From Firmicutes bacterium UBA3936 (lineage in GTDB: Bacteria; Bacillota; Dethiobacteria; Dethiobacterales; Dethiobacteraceae): DNA of 5,975 nucleotides. The position numbers were made by a program, and so were the translations under genes. The stretch is taken from NCBI GenBank assembly GCA_002385745.1, contig DGEC01000037.1:7139-13113 (forward strand), read 5' to 3'. The first letter of the stretch is position 1. Every line of letters begins with the position of its first letter. Below the pieces are notes generated by a model, which saw only the letters and a list, made by a program, of their open reading frames with translations, did no database searches and had not been told where the DNA came from. Below, one piece after another: positions 1 to 4,887 of this stretch.

Positions 1-1
1 G

Positions 2-1195
2 GAAATCGGCGGCACCGTCGGGGATATTGAAAGCCTGCCCTTCCTTGAGGCAATTCGCCAAATGAAAAGCGATATCGGCCGGGAAAATGTAATCTATATC
101 CATGTTACCCTGATACCGCACCTGTCATTTTCCGGCGAGCTGAAAACGAAACCGACGCAGCATTCCGTCAAGGAACTGAGATCCATCGGTATTCAGCCGG
201 ATATAATAGTCTGCCGCACGGAAAAGCCCCTTTCCCTGGAGGTTAAAAAGAAAATAGCCCTGTTCTGTGATACGCCGCTGGAGGCGGTTATTGAAAACCG
301 CGACTCTGAGTCTATCTACGAAGTGCCGCTGCAGATGCATGAAGAGGGGCTGGATGAAATAGTAGTCAGGCAGCTGGGCCTGAGAACGGAAGAATGCGAC
401 TTAAGCGAATGGAAAGCTTTAATCAACCGGATAAAAACAAGAAGCCACGAAGTTACAATCGGACTTGTTGGAAAATACGTATCCTTAAAGGATGCTTATA
501 TGAGCGTAGCCGAAGCCCTTAACCACGGCGGTTTTGAAAATGACTGCGAAGTGGAGATTCTTTGGATACAGGCCGAGGATGTGGAAAAAGAAGGGGCGGA
601 AAAACTGCTGAATGCGGTGGACGGCATTATTGTTCCCGGCGGATTCGGCGACCGCGGCATTAACGGGAAGATTGCAGCCATACGCTATGCCAGGGAAAAC
701 AAAATACCGTTTTTGGGAATCTGCCTGGGGATGCACTGTGCAGCCATTGAATTCGCCCGCCATGTCTGCGGCTGGGAAGATGCCAATTCAACGGAATTCA
801 ATCCGGAGACTAAATATCCCGTTATTGATGTTCTTCCGGAACAGCGGGAGATTAAGGATCTGGGGGGCACCATGCGCCTTGGCCTTTATCCCTGCCATAT
901 TGTTCCGGGCACTCTGGCTGCAAAAGTTTACAAGCAGGAAGTCATTCATGAACGCCACCGCCACCGTTATGAACTTAACAGCAACTTCCGGGAGGCTCTG
1001 GCAGAACGTGGTTTGCTGATGAGCGGCCTGTCTCCCGACAAACGGCTGGTGGAAATAATAGAACTTCCTGATCACCCGTGGTTTATTGCCACCCAGTTTC
1101 ATCCCGAATTCAAGTCACGACCCAACCGTCCCCATCCTTTATTTGGCCATTTTGTTGCCGCTGCTCTGGGATACAGGCGGGGCGGCTGCCGGTAA
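2..1195 (+). CDS. pyrG: CTP synthase (glutamine-hydrolysing), 5'-truncated by the window edge
   Basis: Makes CTP from UTP with ATP and glutamine, the last step of de novo pyrimidine nucleotide synthesis, in the cytoplasm. The reading frame is open from base 2, so the ATG at 62 is internal. The first residues seen (EIGGTVGDIESLPF) match the conserved segment around E. coli Glu140, which means about 140 N-terminal residues lie outside; 397 of roughly 535 are present. The end of the synthetase domain carries the KTKPTQHSVKELRS nucleotide-binding motif (window residues 48-62). The class I glutamine amidotransferase domain starts near residue 150, with nucleophile Cys241 in GICLGM (nt 722-724) and His367 and Glu369 in QFHPEF, so the triad is complete. 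The usual Gln four residues after the Cys is His245 here. No strong terminator follows, and ferredoxin begins about 90 bases on. Identity is certain; the 5' control region is not visible. Confidence 0.97.
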   Translation, partial: EIGGTVGDIESLPFLEAIRQMKSDIGRENVIYIHVTLIPHLSFSGELKTKPTQHSVKELRSIGIQPDIIVCRTEKPLSLEVKKKIALFCDTPLEAVIENRDSESIYEVPLQMHEEGLDEIVVRQLGLRTEECDLSEWKALINRIKTRSHEVTIGLVGKYVSLKDAYMSVAEALNHGGFENDCEVEILWIQAEDVEKEGAEKLLNAVDGIIVPGGFGDRGINGKIAAIRYARENKIPFLGICLGMHCAAIEFARHVCGWEDANSTEFNPETKYPVIDVLPEQREIKDLGGTMRLGLYPCHIVPGTLAAKVYKQEVIHERHRHRYELNSNFREALAERGLLMSGLSPDKRLVEIIELPDHPWFIATQFHPEFKSRPNRPHPLFGHFVAAALGYRRGGCR

Positions 1196-1255
1196 GGAAA
1201 TTAAGGAAGTAAATATTTATTGTATTTTTCCAAGCAATATGTTACAAAAGTAATG

Positions 1256-1261
1256 TATACT
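1256..1261 (+). promoter_or_regulatory. Possible sigma-A -10 element for the ferredoxin gene
   Basis: TATACT matches the sigma-A -10 consensus at 5 of 6 positions and lies in the AT-rich gap between pyrG and ferredoxin. I see no convincing -35 hexamer 16-18 bases upstream. It may therefore be a weak promoter, or the ferredoxin may be read from the pyrG transcript. Confidence 0.25.
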
Positions 1262-1287
1262 GTAAGGAAGAAAGGAAGGTGTCCGGT

Positions 1288-1464
1288 TTGCCTCGCGTAA
1301 TCAATGACGAGTGTATCTCCTGCGGCTCCTGCCAGGCGGAATGTCCGGTAGACGCCATTTCCGAGGGCGATACCAAGTATGAAATTGATCCTGAAACCTG
1401 TATCGACTGCGGTGCTTGCGAAGAAGTCTGCCCAGTTGAGGCAATACATCCCATGGACGAATAA
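1288..1464 (+). CDS. 2[4Fe-4S] ferredoxin, bacterial/clostridial type
   Basis: A small soluble electron carrier for low-potential redox reactions of anaerobes (hydrogenases, pyruvate:ferredoxin oxidoreductase and similar partners). The 58-residue product has two CxxCxxCxxxCP motifs, Cys9/12/15/19 and Cys38/41/44/48, enough to hold two [4Fe-4S] clusters with the crossed pattern typical of the family. The motif halves (CISCGSCQAECPVDAIS, CIDCGACEEVCPVEAI) show the internal duplication of these ferredoxins. I chose the TTG at 1288 because it gives the family-like N-terminus MPRVINDECISCG and sits 8 bases after a GGAAGG Shine-Dalgarno (1274-1279). A GTG at 1279 in the same frame, with its own GGAAG at 1266-1270, would add three residues and cannot be excluded. 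A strong terminator follows within 15 bases, so this gene ends its transcription unit. The physiological partner cannot be told from the context. Confidence 0.93.
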   Translation: MPRVINDECISCGSCQAECPVDAISEGDTKYEIDPETCIDCGACEEVCPVEAIHPMDE

Positions 1465-1476
1465 AACGACCGCGCA

Positions 1477-1532
1477 AAAAAACCGTGCAGGAAAGAGCAC
1501 TAAAACAGCTCCCTGTCCGGTTTTTTGTTTTT
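1477..1532 (+). terminator. Intrinsic terminator after ferredoxin
   Basis: A long interrupted stem. AAAAAACCG (1477-1485) pairs with CGGTTTTTT (1518-1526), CAGG (1488-1491) with CCTG (1512-1515), and GAGC (1495-1498) with GCTC (1508-1511). The loop is 9 bases, there is a 2x2 mismatch, and a 3-base bulge. T-runs at 1521-1526 and 1528-1532 follow. The A-run on the left arm means it could also stop transcription from the opposite strand. It separates pyrG/ferredoxin from the spo0F region. Confidence 0.75.
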
Positions 1533-1557
1533 GGCAGGCAGTTTTCCCCTGCATAAT
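1531..1557 (+). promoter_or_regulatory. Possible sigma-A promoter upstream of the small ORF
   Basis: TTGGCA (1531-1536, 5/6 to TTGACA) and CATAAT (1552-1557, 5/6 to TATAAT) are separated by 15 bases, two short of optimum. It lies directly after the ferredoxin terminator, where a new transcription unit would be expected to start, and would give a leader of about 45 bases before the ATG at 1608. The short spacer keeps confidence low. Confidence 0.3.
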
Positions 1558-1607
1558 GAAACTTGTCCGGCGGGAAAATACAGGCAAAGGGAAAAGGGGG
1601 GAACAAG

Positions 1608-1706
1608 ATGTTCTTTCGTGTGCGCAAACGCAAATCACGCACCCGCCGGATGATGGACTGGCTTGCATCAGTCTTTGCCGCTGTCCGCCGCTGGCTTTTT
1701 AGTTAA
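1608..1706 (+). CDS. Small, highly basic amphipathic miniprotein (32 residues), function unknown
   Basis: I do not recognise this family. The ATG at 1608 is preceded by a purine-rich AAAAGGGGGG (1592-1601) ending 6 bases before it, one of the best Shine-Dalgarno sites in the window. The product has two halves. Residues 1-14 (MFFRVRKRKSRTRR) hold six Arg and two Lys. Residues 15-32 (MMDWLASVFAAVRRWLFS) look like an amphipathic helix with two Trp and two Arg. Net charge is about +9 with a single acidic residue. It has its own space, with a terminator upstream at 1477-1532 and the sigma-H promoter of spo0F starting just after its stop codon. The composition fits a membrane-surface or nucleic-acid-binding peptide, or a small toxin-like peptide; none of these can be chosen from sequence alone. 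The chance of a spurious 32-codon ORF is real, but the ribosome binding site, position and composition argue for translation. Confidence 0.55.
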   Translation: MFFRVRKRKSRTRRMMDWLASVFAAVRRWLFS

Positions 1707-1709
1707 GAA

Positions 1710-1736
1710 AAAGGAATTTTCACTCCCGTCAAGAAT
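1710..1736 (+). promoter_or_regulatory. Sigma-H-type promoter of spo0F
   Basis: AAAGGAATT (1710-1718) fits the sigma-H -35 consensus RNAGGAWWW completely. After an 11-base spacer, CAAGAAT (1730-1736) fits the -10 consensus RNNGAAT except for the first base. Transcription would start near 1743, leaving a leader of about 27 bases with the GGGAGG ribosome binding site. In B. subtilis spo0F is known to be driven by sigma-H as well as sigma-A, so location and gene agree with the motif. I see no good Spo0A box (TGTCGAA) here. Confidence 0.65.
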
Positions 1737-1769
1737 ACTATCAAAAAGACTGAGCGGGAGGGTATAGTC

Positions 1770-2141
1770 ATGGCATCAGTAATATTGGTTGTTGACGACC
1801 GGCCCGGTATTCGCAGGCTGCTGCAGGAGGTGCTGCAGGATGCCGAGTACCGGGTTATAACTGCTGCCGGCGGCAGGGAAGCACTGGATATAGTAGAACA
1901 GACACATGTGGATCTGGTCTTGCTGGACATGAAGATGTCCGGGATGGACGGACTGGAAACACTGACAAGGATGAAAGAATGCGCTTCCGGAACCGTTATA
2001 CTGATTATGACAGCTTATGAAGAACTGGAAGTGCTCACGGAGGCGCGCCGCCGCGGAGCCGCCGGTTATATTTCCAAACCTTTTGACATTGAAGAACTGA
2101 AGGATATAATAGCACGGAGTTTACGCAAGGTAAGTGCATAA
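1770..2141 (+). CDS. spo0F: Sporulation response regulator Spo0F (single-domain phosphorelay receiver)
   Basis: Accepts phosphate from sporulation sensor kinases and hands it to the phosphotransferase Spo0B, which passes it to Spo0A. The 123-residue protein is a lone receiver domain with no output domain, the size of Bacillus Spo0F (124). It carries the acidic pair Asp9-Asp10, phospho-acceptor Asp53 in LVLLDMKMSGMDG, Thr81 and Tyr83 in IMTAYEEL, and Lys103 in the KPFDIEEL motif diagnostic of Spo0F. The interface residues Gly13, Ile14 and Leu17 of helix 1, Lys55 and Tyr83 match Bacillus positions 14, 15, 18, 56 and 84; Bacillus Gln12 and His101 are Arg11 and Tyr100 here. The ATG at 1770 follows GGGAGG by 8 bases. 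It sits between a sigma-H promoter and fba, the same neighbourhood as in B. subtilis. CheY-like proteins are the alternative, but the synteny and KPFDI motif favour Spo0F. Confidence 0.92.
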   Translation: MASVILVVDDRPGIRRLLQEVLQDAEYRVITAAGGREALDIVEQTHVDLVLLDMKMSGMDGLETLTRMKECASGTVILIMTAYEELEVLTEARRRGAAGYISKPFDIEELKDIIARSLRKVSA

Positions 2142-2161
2142 ACGGAGTGCAGGGACATACA

Positions 2162-2167
2162 TATAAT
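2162..2167 (+). promoter_or_regulatory. Consensus -10 element of the fba operon
   Basis: A perfect TATAAT lies in the spo0F-fba gap. No good -35 hexamer or extended TGn is found upstream at 15-19 bases, so the promoter may be weak or activator-dependent. The start point would fall near 2174, right at the foot of the hairpin at 2176-2215. Confidence 0.4.
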
Positions 2168-2175
2168 CAAGAATC

Positions 2176-2215
2176 GGCTGTTTATATTCGCAGGCAGAAG
2201 CGGTACTAAACAGCC
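2176..2215 (+). promoter_or_regulatory. Stem-loop in the fba leader
   Basis: GGCTGTTTA (2176-2184) is perfectly complementary to TAAACAGCC (2207-2215) with a 22-base loop. The following TGTATTTTGA is only a poor T-tract, so it is not a convincing terminator. It could be a 5' protective stem, since the predicted start point falls at its foot, a weak attenuator of spo0F read-through, or at the DNA level a spaced operator. It ends 10 bases before the GAAAGGAG ribosome binding site of fba. Confidence 0.45.
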
Positions 2216-2240
2216 TGTATTTTGAAAGGAGAGAAGCAAA

Positions 2241-3107
2241 ATGCCCTTTGTAACACTTCGGGAAGTGCTGCAGAATGCACAGCAGGAAGGCTATGCGGTA
2301 GGTGCTTTTAATGCCAACAATATGGAGATAGTAAAAGCCATAATGGAAGCGGCTGTAGAGGAAAGGTCTCCCGTCATCCTGCAGGCCAGCCAGGGGGCGC
2401 TCCGTTATGCGGGCCTAAACTATATTACAGCCATGGTCAGGGCAGCGGCAGAAGAAGCGGACGTTCCGGTTGTCCTGCATTTGGATCACGGGACAAGTTT
2501 TGAACAGACAATGCTCTGCCTGCGATACGGGTTTTCTTCCGTAATGTTTGACGGTTCCCGCTATCCTCTGGAAGAAAACATAGCTCGGACGGCCAAAGTT
2601 GCTGAAGTAGCCCATGCCATGGGTGCCACGGTGGAGGGAGAACTGGGTAAAATCGGCGGTACGGAAGACGATATTTCCGTGGATGAAAGGGAAGCCTTCT
2701 TTACGGATCCGGCAGAAGCGGAGCAATTCGTCCGGGAAACGGGCATAGACGCTCTGGCAGTGGCTATCGGTACGGCCCACGGCCCTTACAAAGGGGAGCC
2801 CGTCCTTGATTTTGAGCGTCTTGCAGCCATAAAGAAAGTGGTACCCGTTCCCCTTGTTTTGCACGGAGCTTCCGGTGTGCCCGCTGAAAGCATCCGCAAA
2901 GCAATTGAGCTGGGAGTCTGCAAAATCAATATTGATACTGAGTTGAGACAGGCCTTTGTCCGCGGGGTGCAGCGGGTTATTCGCGAGCATCCCGATGAAA
3001 TTGACCCGCGAAAGATACTGGGGCCGGCCAAAGAAGCAATGAAGGCTGTTGTTAAAGAAAAAATGTGCCTTTTTGGCTGTGCCGGGAGGGTAGGGAAAAG
3101 CCGATAA
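2241..3107 (+). CDS. fba: Fructose-1,6-bisphosphate aldolase, class II (zinc-dependent)
   Basis: Reversibly splits fructose 1,6-bisphosphate to dihydroxyacetone phosphate and glyceraldehyde 3-phosphate in cytoplasmic glycolysis and gluconeogenesis. The 288-residue TIM-barrel protein is close to B. subtilis FbaA (285). Visible features are catalytic Asp82 and zinc ligand His83 in LHLDHG, the VEGELG motif (131-136), zinc ligands His180 in GTAHGPYKG and His208 in VLHGASG, and the phosphate-binding NIDT (230-233). The C-terminal KEKMCLFG element is also present. The ATG at 2241 follows AAAGGAGAG closely and gives the standard N-terminus MPFVTLREVL. Its stop codon overlaps the start of the transaldolase gene by one base (TAATG), so translation is probably coupled. 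As in Bacillus it follows spo0F directly. The same fold includes tagatose-bisphosphate aldolases, but this context and sequence fit the FBP enzyme. Confidence 0.96.
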   Translation: MPFVTLREVLQNAQQEGYAVGAFNANNMEIVKAIMEAAVEERSPVILQASQGALRYAGLNYITAMVRAAAEEADVPVVLHLDHGTSFEQTMLCLRYGFSSVMFDGSRYPLEENIARTAKVAEVAHAMGATVEGELGKIGGTEDDISVDEREAFFTDPAEAEQFVRETGIDALAVAIGTAHGPYKGEPVLDFERLAAIKKVVPVPLVLHGASGVPAESIRKAIELGVCKINIDTELRQAFVRGVQRVIREHPDEIDPRKILGPAKEAMKAVVKEKMCLFGCAGRVGKSR

Positions 3108-3760
3108 TGAAACTGTTTCTTGATACTGCCAATTTGCAGGAAATTAAGGAAGCCATGCAGTGGGGTGTTATCGACGGAGTGACAACCAATCCGACCCTGG
3201 CAGCCAGGGAAGGAGGCGACTTCAGAGAACTCCTGGCGGAAATCTGCCGGATTGTTCCCGGCTCCGTATCGGCGGAAGTAATTGCCACGGAAACGGAGGG
3301 CATGGTGAGAGAAGCGCGGGAACTGGCGTCAGTCGCTCCGCAGGTGGCGGTTAAGATACCTGTAACACCCGACGGCATACGGGCGGTTAAAATTCTGGCG
3401 GCGGAAGGGATTAAATGCAATGTTACCCTGATTTTTTCTTTTAATCAGGCACTTCTGGCTGCCAAGGCCGGTGCCTGCTACGTCAGTCCCTTTGTCGGCC
3501 GGCTGGATGACATTGGTCATGACGGAATGGCTCTGGTTGCCGATATCAGCCGGGCCTTCAGCCATTATGGCTTTTCCTGCGAGGTGATCGCCGCCAGTAT
3601 TCGTCATCCCAGGCATGTTATTGAGGCTGCAATGGCGGGCTCGCATATTGCCACCGTTCCTTTTTCCGTCTTAAAGCAGATGTTTAACCATCCCCTGACC
3701 GACCTGGGGATAGAGCGTTTTCTTTCTGATTGGCAAAAAGCAAAAGGCAATACGAAATAA
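3107..3760 (+). CDS. tal: Transaldolase, small MipB/TalC-type subfamily (fsa-like)
   Basis: Transfers a dihydroxyacetone unit between sedoheptulose 7-phosphate and glyceraldehyde 3-phosphate in the non-oxidative pentose phosphate pathway. The 217-residue protein is the short form of the family, with LDTAN at 5-9, TTNPT at 26-30 and the Schiff-base Lys83 in VAVKIPVT. Counting from that lysine, Glu57 takes the place of Gln59 of E. coli fructose-6-phosphate aldolase FsaA, and Phe129 takes the place of its Tyr131. Both are the transaldolase-type residues, so despite the frequent 'fructose-6-phosphate aldolase' label I expect transaldolase. I take the ATG at 3107, which overlaps the fba stop by one base and begins with the conserved MKLFLDT. 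An in-frame ATG at 3065 lies inside fba and would add an unrelated extension. The GGGAGGG at 3084-3090 is distant, consistent with translational coupling. Confidence 0.94.
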   Translation: MKLFLDTANLQEIKEAMQWGVIDGVTTNPTLAAREGGDFRELLAEICRIVPGSVSAEVIATETEGMVREARELASVAPQVAVKIPVTPDGIRAVKILAAEGIKCNVTLIFSFNQALLAAKAGACYVSPFVGRLDDIGHDGMALVADISRAFSHYGFSCEVIAASIRHPRHVIEAAMAGSHIATVPFSVLKQMFNHPLTDLGIERFLSDWQKAKGNTK

Positions 3761-3777
3761 ACTGGGGGAGGAAGAGC

Positions 3778-4764
3778 ATGGAAAGGGAGCTGGCTCTGGA
3801 ATTTGTGCGCGTTACCGAAGCGGCTGCCCTGGCAGCCGGCCGCCTGATGGGGCGGGGTGACAAAGAAGCGGCCGACCAGGCGGCAGTCGATGCCATGCGC
3901 AGTGTTTTTGACACCGTACATATCAATGGTACCGTTGTAATTGGCGAGGGGGAGATGGATGAAGCCCCCATGCTTTATATCGGTGAAAAAGTGGGGACGG
4001 GCAGCGAACCTGAAGTTGATGTGGCTGTTGATCCTTTGGAGGGGACAAACCTTGTTGCCAAAGGTCTTCCCAATGCTCTCTCCGTAGTGGCTGTGGCTCC
4101 TCGGGGCTGCCTTCTGCACGCGCCCGATATTTACATGGATAAAATAGCCGTGGGACCCCGGGCCAAAGGATGCATCGATCTGGATGCCCCGGTGGAGGAA
4201 AATCTTCGCAAAGTGGCCTCCGCCCTGGATAAGAATGTCGAAGATGTAACTGCCATCATCCTGGACAGACCGCGCCATGAGCGGATAATAGCGGAAATAC
4301 GCCGGGCAGGAGCCAGGGTCAAGCTGATTTCTGACGGAGACGTTTCTGCCGCCATAGCCACGGCAATAGAAGGCAGCGGGGTTGATATTCTTTTTGGTAT
4401 TGGCGGGGCTCCGGAGGGTGTTATTGCCGCCGTTGCCCTTAAGTGCCTGGGCGGGGAATTACAGGGCCGACTCAAGCCTGACGGGGAGGAAGAGCTGGAA
4501 CGGGTCTACGGGATGGGTTTGGATGACCCGGATAAGCTCCTGCTTTTAGACGATTTGGTTAAAAGCGAGGACATCTTTTTTGCGGCTACAGGCATAACGG
4601 ACGGCGACATGCTGCGCGGCGTCCGCTACGAGGGAGAGACGGCTCAAACACATTCCCTGGTAATGCGCGGCCTCACAAGGACAATCCGCAACATTAATGC
4701 CACTCATTTCCTGGAGCGCAAGCCGCATTTTGTAGCGCGGGGAACAGAACAAAACGCCGGTTAG
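3778..4764 (+). CDS. glpX: Fructose-1,6-bisphosphatase, class II (GlpX type)
   Basis: Hydrolyses fructose 1,6-bisphosphate to fructose 6-phosphate, the irreversible step of gluconeogenesis; some members also use sedoheptulose 1,7-bisphosphate. The 328-residue protein keeps even the residue numbering of E. coli GlpX for the metal and substrate sites. These are Lys29, Asp33, Glu57 in IGEGEMDEAPM, Asp85, Glu88 and Thr90 in DPLEGTN, Tyr119, Asp186 and Asp188 in SDGDV, and Glu213 in GGAPEGV. The ATG at 3778 has GGGGGAGG (3764-3771) 6 bases upstream; an earlier in-frame ATG at 3730 overlaps the transaldolase gene and adds a non-homologous leader. It is 17 bases from transaldolase and closes the fba-tal-glpX operon, with hairpins starting 37 bases after its stop. 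In Bacillus murA sits before it and rho after it; neither is seen here. Confidence 0.95.
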   Translation: MERELALEFVRVTEAAALAAGRLMGRGDKEAADQAAVDAMRSVFDTVHINGTVVIGEGEMDEAPMLYIGEKVGTGSEPEVDVAVDPLEGTNLVAKGLPNALSVVAVAPRGCLLHAPDIYMDKIAVGPRAKGCIDLDAPVEENLRKVASALDKNVEDVTAIILDRPRHERIIAEIRRAGARVKLISDGDVSAAIATAIEGSGVDILFGIGGAPEGVIAAVALKCLGGELQGRLKPDGEEELERVYGMGLDDPDKLLLLDDLVKSEDIFFAATGITDGDMLRGVRYEGETAQTHSLVMRGLTRTIRNINATHFLERKPHFVARGTEQNAG

Positions 4765-4801
4765 GCAGGGAAATGCAATAGTATAAAAATTTGTCAAAAG
4801 G

Positions 4802-4826
4802 GGAAGACTTTCTTTAAGTGTCTTCC
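4802..4826 (+). repeat. Inverted repeat / hairpin after glpX
   Basis: GGAAGAC (4802-4808) pairs with GTCTTCC (4820-4826) around an 11-base loop. It has no T-tract of its own and abuts the left foot of the terminator at 4827-4860. It may protect the 3' end of the fba operon mRNA or act together with the terminator. Confidence 0.5.
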
Positions 4827-4860
4827 GGAAAAAACGCTGCTGACACAGCGTTTTTCCTTT
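4827..4860 (+). terminator. Strong intrinsic terminator of the fba-tal-glpX operon
   Basis: The CGCTG/CAGCG core (4835-4839 with 4846-4850) has a 6-base loop. It is extended by five A-T pairs (4830-4834 with 4851-4855) and a GG/CC foot with one bulged A. The T-run TTTTTCCTTT follows. The A-run on the left arm makes it potentially bidirectional. It lies only 27 bases before the next gene. Confidence 0.85.
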
Positions 4861-4887
4861 CTTAGCTTCAAATCAAGAGGTGAATAC

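Noticed and set aside
1205..1230. AT-rich hairpin after pyrG as a terminator
   Set aside because: GGAA-gt-AAATA can pair with TATTTTTCC, but the stem is short, bulged and nearly all A-T, so too weak to call.
1551..1581. Sigma-F-like promoter upstream of the miniprotein ORF (GCATA, 16 bases, GGGAAAATAC)
   Set aside because: The -35 and spacing fit, but the last two -10 positions fail; such matches are easy to find by chance.
1201..1668. 155-codon open frame on the minus strand across ferredoxin and the following gap
   Set aside because: It is antisense to a clear ferredoxin, crosses a terminator, and its protein has no recognisable domain; no good ribosome binding site was seen.
1379..1702. 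107-codon + strand frame running out of ferredoxin in another frame
   Set aside because: It overlaps ferredoxin and the miniprotein ORF, passes through the terminator, and the internal ATG at 1556 lacks a Shine-Dalgarno.
2415..2990. Long minus-strand open frame (191 codons) inside fba
   Set aside because: Shadow of the conserved aldolase gene on the opposite strand, with no family resemblance.
3065..3106. Earlier in-frame ATG for transaldolase
   Set aside because: It lies inside fba and adds 14 residues not found in the family; MKLFLDT at 3107 is the conserved start.
3730..3777. Earlier in-frame ATG for glpX
   Set aside because: It overlaps the end of transaldolase, has no good Shine-Dalgarno and adds a non-homologous leader; the ATG at 3778 has a strong one.
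3604..4278. 224-codon minus-strand open frame across transaldolase and glpX
   Set aside because: Antisense to two well-conserved genes and their junction; the product is low in structure and unlike any family I know.
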